Origin: Lysobacter arseniciresistens ZS79
GTDB taxonomy: Bacteria; Pseudomonadota; Gammaproteobacteria; Xanthomonadales; Xanthomonadaceae
Direction of reading: 5' to 3'
Length of the DNA stretch: 64,000 bases
Assembly: GCF_000768335.1 (NCBI RefSeq)
Contig: NZ_AVPT01000012.1
Span: 1 to 64,000, forward strand
The first letter of the stretch is position 1. Every line of letters starts with the position of its first letter. Below, piece by piece: positions 48,567 through 56,201 of this stretch. The notes under the pieces are model-generated. The model searched no databases, was not told the origin of the DNA, and was given only the letters and a program-made list of their open reading frames with translations. Made by a program: the position numbers and the translations under genes.

Positions 48567-49468
48567 CGTGGCGCCTTGAGGGTGGTGGTGTGGACCCGGC
48601 CGTCGCGGCGGAAGCGCAGTTGCACCTCGCTGCGGCCCTGCAGCTGGCTGGCCAGCCCGGAAACGCTGGCGACGGTCAGCGGCTTGCCGTCGAGCGCGAG
48701 CAGTACGTCGCCGGGGGCGAGCCCGGCCTGCGCGAGCAACGCGCCGTCACCGCCGGACGACAGGGTGAAACCGCCGGCGAGGTTCGGTCGCAGGCCGGCT
48801 TGGGTGACGAGCTTGCGGATGTCGAGCGTGAGTGGAGCCGAGTTGGCGGGTTCCGGCCGGGCAGGCGAGGTGGCCGCGGGGCTGCGGTCGGCGTTCCGGG
48901 TGCTGGCTCCGGTGATCGGAGCTGCGACTTGATCGGCACTGGCCGGGCGGCTTGCCGCGCCTGTGCGGCGTGCCGGCCGGCTTCCCGGCCCCATCGCCGC
49001 GACCGCGTCGTGTTCCGGCAACTCCAGCCGGTGGCGGGTGCCGCCCGCAAGCAGCACCGCGTGGTCGTCGCCAACCGATTCGAGTACGACGCCCGGCGCG
49101 ACCTCGCGGCCGACCGCGTACGACGCCTGCAGGTCGTCCTTGCCGAGGATGGCCGAGCCGCCGTCTCCGTCGCGGCGCACGCCGAACAGCCGGTAACCCA
49201 TCGCTTCGCCGCGCGATGCCGCGGGCGTGGTGGTGCGGAAGAACACGTCGATCGACGGCAGGGCGGGTGCAGGCGAAACGTCCGCCATTTCGGCCGCGGC
49301 GACATCGGCCGGAGCACCCGCGTCGACCGGCGCCGGCATGGCGAACACCAGCGCGATCCGCCCCGCCTGCAACACCAGCAGCGATGCCAGCACGATCTCG
49401 GTCGCGACGGGCAGCCAGCGACGCCAGTCGGCGAGGACACTGCGGTGGGGCAATGCGGGGAAGTGCAT
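48563..49468 (-). CDS. gspC: Type II secretion system protein C
   Basis: Inner-membrane protein that connects platform and secretin. 301 residues: one N-terminal span (TEIVLASLLVLQAGRIALVF), a homology region with AMGYRLFGVRRDGDGGSAILG and ASYAVGREVAPGVVLESVGDDHAVL, a Pro/Ala-rich linker, and a C-terminal PDZ domain (LLAQAGLAPGDVLLALDGKPL). ATG 49468 follows AGGA; the upstream extension to 49552 crosses the putative Pho box and is rejected. It heads the operon. Confidence 0.9.
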   Translation of the reverse strand: MHFPALPHRSVLADWRRWLPVATEIVLASLLVLQAGRIALVFAMPAPVDAGAPADVAAAEMADVSPAPALPSIDVFFRTTTPAASRGEAMGYRLFGVRRDGDGGSAILGKDDLQASYAVGREVAPGVVLESVGDDHAVLLAGGTRHRLELPEHDAVAAMGPGSRPARRTGAASRPASADQVAAPITGASTRNADRSPAATSPARPEPANSAPLTLDIRKLVTQAGLRPNLAGGFTLSSGGDGALLAQAGLAPGDVLLALDGKPLTVASVSGLASQLQGRSEVQLRFRRDGRVHTTTLKAPR

Positions 49469-49516
49469 GGTTCCTGGGGTGCCGGGGCACTGACGTTTCA
49501 GGCGTGCGCACAGGAT

Positions 49517-49552
49517 GAGACGGTTTGGTGACGGTTTGATTGCAACTGACAC
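49517..49552 (-). promoter_or_regulatory. Pho-box-like site upstream of gspC
   Basis: On the minus strand CCGTCAC-CAAA-CCGTCTC (49534-49517) has the 7-4-7 layout with an A-rich spacer and matches CTGTCAY at 6/7 and 5/7. A further GTGTCAG lies at 49552-49546. It falls between the upstream receptor's terminator and gspC. No clear -10 follows, so confidence is moderate. Confidence 0.5.
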
Positions 49553-49578
49553 ATGGCCTGCGGGGCCGTGTCACATAC

Positions 49579-49607
49579 AAAAAAACCCGGCAGGTTTCCC
49601 TGCCGGG
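49579..49607 (-). terminator. Rho-independent terminator of the lipoprotein-receptor unit
   Basis: A 9-bp stem CCCGGCAGG/CCTGCCGGG (49586-49607) followed on the minus strand by seven U (49585-49579). It lies 51 bp after the receptor stop and separates it from gspC. Confidence 0.9.
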
Positions 49608-49658
49608 CCGCCGCGTCCGGGCACTTCCCCAAGCCCCGGACGCCGCACACGCACGCTC

Positions 49659-52364
49659 TTAGAATGAAGCGCTGATCTCGAACGAATAGCTGGTGCCCAG
49701 GTCGTAGCGCATCACGTCGGCGCGGCCGCCGCCGAACTCCTGGTACTCGCTGTACTCCTCGCCCAGCAGGTTGCGCGCCTCGAACGACAGGGTCACGTCG
49801 GTGTCCCAGAGGTTGAAGCCCTTCTTCAGCACCAGGTCGACCGTGGTGCCCGGGTCCTGCATGTAGTCGGGCTGCACCACCACGATGCCGTCGGGCGAGT
49901 AGCCGTTGATGCCGCGGGCGTTGATGCGCTCGCTGGCGTAGCCGACCAGCAGGGTGGCCTGGCTGCCCGTGGCCTCGTTCTCGATACCGAACTGCAGGTT
50001 GGCGAGGTGCTCGGACTGGCCCTGCAGGCGGCTGCCGTCCAGCACCAGCTCCGACGCGTCCTGCGGGCGGCCGTTGCCGGCGAGCGTGTAGGCCACGTCG
50101 CCCTCGTCCACCTGCACCTCGGAATCCGACCAGGTGTAGTTGGCACCGAGGAACAGGCGGCTGCCGCCGGCCCAGTCGAACGGGCTGTCGTAGTACTTGC
50201 GGAAGTCCAGCTCGACGCCGAGCACCTCGGCCGCCGGGGCGTTGATGAAGCTCTGCTGCCAGCTCGAACCCGAGCGGCCGTTGAGCACCATCTCCACCGG
50301 CTTCTCGATGTCCTTGTAGAACAGCCCCGCGCTGAAGTACTCGCCCTGGTCGAAGTACCACTCGTAGCGCAGGTCGAGGTTGGTCAGCTCGCTGTCGACC
50401 AGGAACGGGTTGCCGATGACGAGGCGGTTGCTGTCGAGGTCGAGGTACTGCTGCGGTGCCAGCTCGCGGAACTGCGGACGGGCAATCGTCTTCGATGCAC
50501 CGAAGCGCAACTGCTGGTTCTCGGCGACGTTCCAGGTGACCGACAGCGCCGGCAGCAGGTAGTCGTTGTCGAGCGGACGCGCGGTCGGCAGCGGCTGGCC
50601 CTCGTTGAACAGGTCGATCGGGCGGACGCCCTGGTAGGCCTCCTCGTAGCGCACGCCGAGGTTGGCCCGCACGGTGCCGGTCAGCTGCGCCTCGATCTCG
50701 GCGTAGGCCGCCTTGGTGTCGAGGAAGCCGTGGTACGCCGCCGCGCCGGTGCCGCCGGTGGTCTCGCGCAGGGTCAGGTAGCCCTGGCTGATGTTGTAGT
50801 CCGACAGCAGGTAGTCCGGGCGCTGGTAGCGCTCGTAGAAGGGCAGGTTGCCCAGCGACAGCAGGCGGAACTCGCGCGACACCGCGTCGCGGTCGGTCTC
50901 CGACCAGGCCGCGCCGAAATTCAGCGTCGCGTCCATCTCGACCGGCAGGCGCCACCCCGCGTCCACGCCCGCGCTGTCGACGCGCTCGTCGACGTTGCTG
51001 AAGCGGGTGTAGTTCTGCGCCTGCGAGGCGTCGTGCTGCCAGAAACCGTCGGCGTCCTCGCGGTAGCGGAACCCCTTCTCGTAGGGCGCGTCGCGGCTGG
51101 CGCGCGAGTGGCTGGCGCGCCAGTCGACGGTCAGGTCGCGGTATTCGCCGAACGCGTGCTTGCCGGTCAGCTGGGTGTTGATCATCTCGCGCTCGAACCA
51201 GTGGGTGGTGTCGTCGCGCACGTTGTCGCCGGTCAGCAGGCTGTAGCCCTCGCTGCTGCGGGTCTCCTTGTCGGTGTCGTGGACGTACATCGTCATCAGG
51301 CCGACGCGGTGCGCGCCCCAGTCGACCGCGGCGCCGAACAGTCCGTTGACGGTGGCGTTGTTGGTGGTCGACATGAAGTCGTAGTCGCTCTGCACGGTCA
51401 TCACGCCGTCCTCGACCGCGCCGTCCTGCTGCACGCCCAGCTGGGTGCGCCAGCTGTTCTTCATCGCGGCGGTGGCGACCAGGCCCAGCCGCGCATCGCC
51501 GCCGACGTCGAAGGCGCTGCCCATGCTGATCTCGGCGTTGACGTCGGGGTCGACGCTGTCGGTCGCCTGCAGCAGGTTGAGCGGGGCGTTGGTGAAGCTG
51601 CGCGCGATCTTCTTGACCTCGTCGCTGCTGAAGTCGCGGCCCGGGGTGATGCGGTTGCCGGTGGCGATCGCGTCCTTCAGCTCGGCGGTCATCTTGCGGG
51701 TGCCGTCGTCGTAACCGAAGAAGTCGGAGTCGCCGCCGCCGTAGTGGGTCAGGCCGGCCTGGAAGGTGGTCTCGCTGTTGCCGCCGGTGCCGATCTTGAC
51801 GTCGAGGAAGGGCTCGTCCGGGATCACTGCGCTGGACAGGTTGATGGTGCCGCCGCCGAACTCGGCCGGCATGCTGGCCGAGTAGGTCTTCTGCACCTCG
51901 ATGGTCTGCAGCACGTTGGTCGGGAACAGGTCCAGCGGCACCACGCGCTTCAGCGGTTCGGGGCTGGGCAGCGGCGAGTTGTTGAGCAGGGCGGCGGAGT
52001 AGCGCTCGTTGAGGCCGCGCACGTAGACGTAGCGGCCGTGGTTGAGGCTGATGCCGGCCACGCGCTGCAGCGCGTCGGCCGCGGTGCTGTCGCCCTGGCG
52101 TTCGAGGTCTTCCTTCGACACGTGGGTCATCACCGCCGAGCTGAGCAGCATCGGTTCGGGGATGTAGTCGCCCTTGACCTGCACCACGTCGAGTTCGGTA
52201 GCCTGCATCGGCGCCGCGGCGGCGGCCGTGGTGCCACCGCTGACGGCCGACGGGGTGGCCGGGGCGGGCTGGGGTTGTTGGGTGGACTGGCCCAGCACCA
52301 CGCCGGGCGCGAGCAGGGCGGAGATCGCCAGGAACAGGCCCGTGCGGGCGGGTGTGAGCTTCAT
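49659..52364 (-). CDS. TonB-dependent receptor next to the T2SS operon
   Basis: A 901-residue outer-membrane TonB-dependent receptor. Signal peptide ends APGVVLG; after a Gln/Pro/Ala/Thr-rich stretch comes the plug (VMTHVSKEDLERQGDSTAADALQRVAGISLNHGRYVYVRGLNERYSAALLNNSPLPSPEP) and a 22-strand-type barrel ending in FEISASF. No carboxypeptidase-regulatory-like domain. The ligand is unknown. It is downstream of the Pro-rich lipoprotein gene with 144 bp between, containing a perfect 11-bp hairpin, and upstream of gspC. Receptors in this position accompany T2SS operons in xanthomonads. Confidence 0.9.
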   Translation of the reverse strand: MKLTPARTGLFLAISALLAPGVVLGQSTQQPQPAPATPSAVSGGTTAAAAAPMQATELDVVQVKGDYIPEPMLLSSAVMTHVSKEDLERQGDSTAADALQRVAGISLNHGRYVYVRGLNERYSAALLNNSPLPSPEPLKRVVPLDLFPTNVLQTIEVQKTYSASMPAEFGGGTINLSSAVIPDEPFLDVKIGTGGNSETTFQAGLTHYGGGDSDFFGYDDGTRKMTAELKDAIATGNRITPGRDFSSDEVKKIARSFTNAPLNLLQATDSVDPDVNAEISMGSAFDVGGDARLGLVATAAMKNSWRTQLGVQQDGAVEDGVMTVQSDYDFMSTTNNATVNGLFGAAVDWGAHRVGLMTMYVHDTDKETRSSEGYSLLTGDNVRDDTTHWFEREMINTQLTGKHAFGEYRDLTVDWRASHSRASRDAPYEKGFRYREDADGFWQHDASQAQNYTRFSNVDERVDSAGVDAGWRLPVEMDATLNFGAAWSETDRDAVSREFRLLSLGNLPFYERYQRPDYLLSDYNISQGYLTLRETTGGTGAAAYHGFLDTKAAYAEIEAQLTGTVRANLGVRYEEAYQGVRPIDLFNEGQPLPTARPLDNDYLLPALSVTWNVAENQQLRFGASKTIARPQFRELAPQQYLDLDSNRLVIGNPFLVDSELTNLDLRYEWYFDQGEYFSAGLFYKDIEKPVEMVLNGRSGSSWQQSFINAPAAEVLGVELDFRKYYDSPFDWAGGSRLFLGANYTWSDSEVQVDEGDVAYTLAGNGRPQDASELVLDGSRLQGQSEHLANLQFGIENEATGSQATLLVGYASERINARGINGYSPDGIVVVQPDYMQDPGTTVDLVLKKGFNLWDTDVTLSFEARNLLGEEYSEYQEFGGGRADVMRYDLGTSYSFEISASF

Positions 52365-52404
52365 GTATGGCTGCCTTTCAATGGATTCGCTTGTCCGGAT
52401 GAGC

Positions 52405-52432
52405 CGATGCCGCGGACGGGGCCGCGGCATCG
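52405..52432 (-). promoter_or_regulatory. Perfect 11-bp hairpin between lipoprotein and receptor genes
   Basis: CGATGCCGCGG (52405-52415) pairs with CCGCGGCATCG (52422-52432), 6-nt loop, without a U-tract. It could partially terminate or stabilise the lipoprotein mRNA so that it exceeds the receptor mRNA. Confidence 0.5.
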
Positions 52433-52508
52433 ATCAGGGAGCGGGGCCACGGACGTCCTGCCCCGTTCGCCGGGACGTGGCGGCCGCGACCGCCACGCCC
52501 GTTGCCGA

Positions 52509-53957
52509 TCAGCAGTCGTCGGCGGTCAGGCCGCAGGTCCAGCCCTGCCACCAGGTGTCGCCCGCGTCCTTGACCGCGCCGATGTAGTCGACGTCGGCGA
52601 AGGCGGCGTTGACCGAAGCGAGGCCGGCATAGGCCGGGACCGCGGCCTCGTTGGCGCCGTTGATGAAGCCGCCGGTCAGGGTCGATGCACCGGTGGCGTT
52701 GTTGGTGCCGGCGTTGAACGCGGCGGCTTCGCGGCCACTGGCGCCGCCCGCGAACGGCACGTCGCACGACAGGTAGGTGGAGTGGAAGACGCCGTCGGTG
52801 GTGTCGGACTGGAACTCGACGCAGGCCGGCGCGCCGCCGGTGACCACCGCGTTGTAGTAGCCCACCAGGGTGCCCTGGTTCAGCACGATGGCGTTGTCGT
52901 GGCCGGCACCGACGAAGGTGACGTTGGCCAGGTTCGGCATCGAGCGGTACGGCAGGTCCTGCGAGCTCATCTCGTTCATGCGGTCGCCGCCGCCGGCGCG
53001 CTGCAGGATCAGGCCGAACTGGATGCCGCCGCGGTAGCCCGAGTCGGTGTCGAAGGTGTCGTCGTCGTTGCCGGTGCCGACCAGGTACTTGGCGTTGACC
53101 GTGCCGCCGAACCACTCGAAGCCGTCGTCGGAGCTGTTGTGCACCTGCACGTACTCGACCGTGGTGCCGCTGCCGAGGCCGGCCAGGGTGATGCCGTTGA
53201 GCTCGACGTCCGGCAGGACCTCGAAGCCGGAGTGCATCACGCGGACGTACTTGAGCACGCCGGTGTTGTCGTCGTTGGCGTTGCCGCCGTAGTAGCCGTT
53301 CGCACCTTCGACCTGAGCTTCGCAGGTGGCGGTGCCCGGCTGCGCGGTGCCCGGGCAGGTGCTGATGGCGGCGCGGCCGAGCAGCACCAGGCCACCCCAC
53401 TGGCCGATCGAGTCGACGTCGGTGGTGCCTTCCACGCTCTGGCGGCTGGTGAACACGATCGGGTTGGCGGCATCGCCCTCGGCGAAGATCTGCGAACCGC
53501 GGTTGACCATCAGGAAGTCCGCACCGGCCGAGCCGAACACGGTCACGCCCGGCTCGATCCGCAGGGTGCCCTTGCGCGCCTGCGGCGCCGGGTTGGCGGC
53601 ATCGCCACCCATGTCCTCGCCGACGTCGGTGCGGCCGTTGACCGAGTACACCAGGCCGTCGACCTGCGGCAGCAGCAGCTCGCCGATGATGCGCGAGGGC
53701 AGCTGGCAGTTGGTCAGGCCGGCGACTTCGCCGACGTCGGTGGTGCCGGTCGGGCACTCGGCCGCGGTCGGCGGCGGGGTGGTCGGGGGCGGCGTGGTCG
53801 GCGGGGGCGTGGTCGGCGGCGGGGTGCTGCTCGGCGGCGGCGGGAAGGCGCCTTCGCCCGGCGAGGCCACGTTGTCGGAACCACCGCCACACGCGCTCAG
53901 CGCAAGCGCCGCGGTGAGGGTCATCAGGAGGGTCTTGGTATTGCTGGAAGCAGCCAT
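52509..53957 (-). CDS. Pro-rich surface lipoprotein with predicted beta-helix, probable T2SS substrate
   Basis: A 482-residue lipoprotein (lipobox LALSAC, C23) with a Pro/Thr linker (residues 39-64, PPPTT repeats) and a long Gly/Asn/Asp-rich domain resembling a right-handed beta helix (RIEPGVTVFGSAGADFLMV, QWGGLVLLGRAAI, GVLKYVRVMHSGF, VEYVQVHNSSDDGFEWFGG). Six or more Cys occur outside the lipobox. Position beside a TonB receptor and gspC, and a strong Pho-type promoter, recall the phosphate-starvation lipoprotein ElpS that Caulobacter exports by its T2SS. Homology to ElpS is inferred from context, not shown. Confidence 0.75.
   Translation of the reverse strand: MAASSNTKTLLMTLTAALALSACGGGSDNVASPGEGAFPPPPSSTPPPTTPPPTTPPPTTPPPTAAECPTGTTDVGEVAGLTNCQLPSRIIGELLLPQVDGLVYSVNGRTDVGEDMGGDAANPAPQARKGTLRIEPGVTVFGSAGADFLMVNRGSQIFAEGDAANPIVFTSRQSVEGTTDVDSIGQWGGLVLLGRAAISTCPGTAQPGTATCEAQVEGANGYYGGNANDDNTGVLKYVRVMHSGFEVLPDVELNGITLAGLGSGTTVEYVQVHNSSDDGFEWFGGTVNAKYLVGTGNDDDTFDTDSGYRGGIQFGLILQRAGGGDRMNEMSSQDLPYRSMPNLANVTFVGAGHDNAIVLNQGTLVGYYNAVVTGGAPACVEFQSDTTDGVFHSTYLSCDVPFAGGASGREAAAFNAGTNNATGASTLTGGFINGANEAAVPAYAGLASVNAAFADVDYIGAVKDAGDTWWQGWTCGLTADDC
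53766..53825 (-). repeat. Four tandem 15-bp repeats encoding PPPTT
   Basis: Four in-frame 15-bp units (53766-53780, 53781-53795, 53796-53810, 53811-53825) differing mainly at wobble positions. They encode the Pro-rich linker of the lipoprotein. Copy number could vary between strains. Confidence 0.85.
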
Positions 53958-54070
53958 TTGCGCGATGTCTCCGATCGTCGGGTTGGGTCAACGCACGGAA
54001 ACCGGATGCAGGCCGGACTTTCCCGTCCGGACCCGAATCCCGCGTCCCCTGTAGCGAAGATTCGGAGCGG

Positions 54071-54105
54071 ATTTATAGGCGCCATTTGTGACAGCGGGCT
54101 TTCAG
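54071..54105 (-). promoter_or_regulatory. Pho-type promoter of the Pro-rich lipoprotein gene
   Basis: Minus strand: CTGAAAG-CCCG-CTGTCAC (54105-54088), 10 nt, then TATAAAT (54077-54071). A Pho box placed 10-11 bp before a good -10 is the classical PhoB-activated layout, in which it replaces the -35. The predicted start is near 54064, giving a leader of about 107 nt. Confidence 0.75.
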
Positions 54106-54156
54106 CGATAACGGTTTCGTAATTACCGGCCGGAAACCCCGCAAATCGCCTCCCGG

Positions 54157-54190
54157 GTGAAACCGCGCTGTCATAAAGAAACTGCAATGA
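54157..54190 (+). promoter_or_regulatory. Pho-type promoter of the prolyl hydroxylase gene
   Basis: GTGAAAC-CGCG-CTGTCAT (54157-54174), 10 nt, then CAATGA (54185-54190). It is nearly the same box as that of the divergent lipoprotein gene (TGAAA-N6-CTGTCA). The -10 overlaps the ATG at 54187, so translation more likely starts at 54211. Confidence 0.6.
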
Positions 54191-54210
54191 AGCACCCGCA
54201 CACTCGGCGC

Positions 54211-55059
54211 ATGACACGCGAAATCGCCCCCTCGACCGTTGAATGGATCCTCGCCCAGGCGCGCGCGGGACAACCGCCGGACGTGCTGCTCAAGCCGTTG
54301 CTCGACGAGGGCTGGAGCGAGGACGATGCGGTCGCCGCGGTCGAGGCCGCGGTGCGCGACTGGGCCGCCACGGGCAGCCGCGACGCCGGCCTGCCGCCCG
54401 CGGTGCGCGTGCCATCCCCGGTCGAACTCAATGGCGCGTCGGTGCTGCGAGCGGGCGACCGCGACGTCACCGTGCTGGCCAACCTGCTGCTGCCGCGCGT
54501 GGTGGTGTTCGGCGGCCTGCTGTCGGATGTGGAGTGCGACGAACTGGTGGTGTTGTCACGGCCGAAGCTGCAGCGCTCCACCATCCTCGATCCAGACACC
54601 GGCGACGACGCGGTGCACGTCGACCGCACCAGCGCCGGCACCCACTTCCCACGCGGCGGCAGCGCGCTGGTCCGGCGCATCGAGGCGCGCATCGCCGCCC
54701 TGCTGGACTGGCCGGTGGAGAACGGCGAGGCGATGCAGATCCTGCGCTACGGCCCGGGCGCTCAGTACCGCCCGCATCACGACTACTTCGACCCGGCGTG
54801 GCCGGGCAGCACGAAACAGATTGCGCGCGGCGGGCAGCGCGTGGCGTCGCTGGTGATGTACCTCAACACACCCGCACACGGCGGCGCGACGACCTTCCCC
54901 GATGCCCATTTCGAGGTCGCGGCGGTCAAGGGCAACGCGGTGTTCTTCAGCTACGACCGGCCGCACCCGATGACGCGCACGCTGCATGCGGGCGCGCCGG
55001 TGCTCGACGGCGAGAAGTGGATCGCGACCAAGTGGCTGCGCGAAGGCCGCCACGACTGA
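54211..55059 (+). CDS. 2OG-Fe(II) oxygenase, prolyl 4-hydroxylase family
   Basis: A 282-residue cytoplasmic dioxygenase of the P4H alpha-subunit type. Iron ligands H189 and D191 (YRPHHDYFDP) and H259 (RTLHAG), and the 2-oxoglutarate Lys K269 (GEKW), at the family spacing. The first 60 residues are a helical N-terminal region. In-frame starts at 54157 (GTG) and 54187 (ATG) lie within the putative promoter, so ATG 54211 is chosen. It is divergent from the Pro-rich lipoprotein gene and shares the same type of Pho box, which suggests the PPPTT linker as a possible substrate. The substrate is unproven. Confidence 0.85.
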   Translation: MTREIAPSTVEWILAQARAGQPPDVLLKPLLDEGWSEDDAVAAVEAAVRDWAATGSRDAGLPPAVRVPSPVELNGASVLRAGDRDVTVLANLLLPRVVVFGGLLSDVECDELVVLSRPKLQRSTILDPDTGDDAVHVDRTSAGTHFPRGGSALVRRIEARIAALLDWPVENGEAMQILRYGPGAQYRPHHDYFDPAWPGSTKQIARGGQRVASLVMYLNTPAHGGATTFPDAHFEVAAVKGNAVFFSYDRPHPMTRTLHAGAPVLDGEKWIATKWLREGRHD

Positions 55060-55063
55060 GCCG

Positions 55064-55768
55064 TCAACCGGCGGCGCGGGTCGCCGGCACCGGCTCGCCC
55101 GGCGTCTTGTCCCTGTAGCGGCAGATGTCGCGGATGGCGCAGTGCGGGCAGTCGGGCACGCGCGCCTTGCACACGTAGCGGCCGTGCAGGATCAGCCAGT
55201 GGTGGGCGTCGTGCAGGTACTCGGCCGGGATCACCCGCACCAGCAGGTCCTCGACCTCGCGCACGTTTTTCCCCGGCGCCAGCCCGGTGCGGTTGGAGAC
55301 GCGGAAGATATGGGTGTCGACCGCCATCGTCGGCTCGCCGAAGGCGGTGTTCAGCACCACGTTGGCGGTCTTGCGGCCGACGCCGGGCAGTGCTTCCAGC
55401 GACGCGCGGTCACGCGGCACCTCGCCGCCGTGGTGCTCGATCAGCTGGTGGGCCATCGCCACCACGTTGGCCGCCTTGGTGTTGAACAGGCCGATCGTGG
55501 CGATGTAGGGCTTGAGCCCGTCGACGCCGAGTGCGGCGATCCGCGCGGGCGTGTTGGCGACCGGAAACAGCTTGCGCGTGGCCTTGTTGACGCCGACGTC
55601 GGTTGCCTGCGCCGACAGCGTGACCGCGACCAGCAACTCGTACGGGCTGGAAAACTCCAGTTCGGTGGTCGGCTTGGGGTTGAGCGACTTCAGCCGCGCG
55701 AACATCTCCGCGATCTCGGCGCGGCTCAGCTTCGAGCGGGCGGGGCGTTTCGCCTTGGGTGCGGGCAT
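55064..55768 (-). CDS. nth: Endonuclease III
   Basis: DNA glycosylase/AP lyase for oxidised pyrimidines. 234 residues: helix-hairpin-helix LPGVGRKTANVV with catalytic Lys, catalytic Asp in AVDTHIFRV, and the 4Fe-4S cluster C-x6-C-x2-C-x5-C (CKARVPDCPHCAIRDIC). It carries about 15 extra basic residues at the N-terminus. Third gene of an operon with the enoyl-CoA hydratase and a Cys-rich protein. Confidence 0.95.
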   Translation of the reverse strand: MPAPKAKRPARSKLSRAEIAEMFARLKSLNPKPTTELEFSSPYELLVAVTLSAQATDVGVNKATRKLFPVANTPARIAALGVDGLKPYIATIGLFNTKAANVVAMAHQLIEHHGGEVPRDRASLEALPGVGRKTANVVLNTAFGEPTMAVDTHIFRVSNRTGLAPGKNVREVEDLLVRVIPAEYLHDAHHWLILHGRYVCKARVPDCPHCAIRDICRYRDKTPGEPVPATRAAG

Positions 55769-55795
55769 GTGGCGTCGAAGCGGTCGGGCGACGGA

Positions 55796-56200
55796 TCAGG
55801 GTGCGCGGTTGCCGGCTGCCTTGGCGCGCGCCCGGGCCAGGGCGGCGGCGGCGGCCGGTGGCAGTGCGGGGCGCGTCGGCGGCGCGGCGGAACCTGCTGA
55901 CGTGGTGTTGTCAGGCGCTGCGGTTCGTATCGCCCGGGCGGCGTCGCGTTCGGCCGCCCGGCGTTGCAGGCGCGACTCGCGGCTGCGGAAACGTTCGCGC
56001 GCGGCCAGTGCCGCGAGCCGTGCGTCGCGGGTGGCGGCCACCGCGTCGCGACAATCCGTCGTGCAGGCCGGGCAGGAGCCGCAGGCCAGCAGGCCGGCCT
56101 CGATCGCGCGGTCGACATCGCCGTCGGCGACCGCGGTCGCGACCCGGTGCGCATTGTCGCGACCGGGCGCGGTGCATCCGCAGCGGCAGCCGACTTCCAT
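55796..56200 (-). CDS. Cys-rich small protein of unknown function
   Basis: A 134-residue protein. The N-terminal half holds MEVGCRCGCTAPG (three Cys) and LLACGSCPACTTDC (four Cys), suggesting a metal or Fe-S site; the C-terminal half is an Arg/Ala-rich helix (LAALAARERFRSRESRLQRRAAERD) and then a Pro/Ala-rich tail. It starts 1 bp after the hydratase stop and ends 27 bp before nth, so it is probably co-expressed with them. The family is not recognised; rnfB commonly neighbours nth, but no RnfB ferredoxin domain is present. Confidence 0.65.
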   Translation of the reverse strand: MEVGCRCGCTAPGRDNAHRVATAVADGDVDRAIEAGLLACGSCPACTTDCRDAVAATRDARLAALAARERFRSRESRLQRRAAERDAARAIRTAAPDNTTSAGSAAPPTRPALPPAAAAALARARAKAAGNRAP

Positions 56201-56201
56201 C

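Noticed and set aside
50007-54122. 1371-codon open frame on the plus strand opposite the TonB receptor and lipoprotein genes
   Set aside because: High-GC shadow frame; its translation is Ala/Arg/Val/Gly-rich without domains, while the minus strand encodes clear proteins.
54157-54210. Upstream starts (GTG 54157, ATG 54187) for the prolyl hydroxylase
   Set aside because: They fall in the Pho box and -10 region, and the peptide they add (MKPRCHKETAMKHPHTRR) has no domain support.
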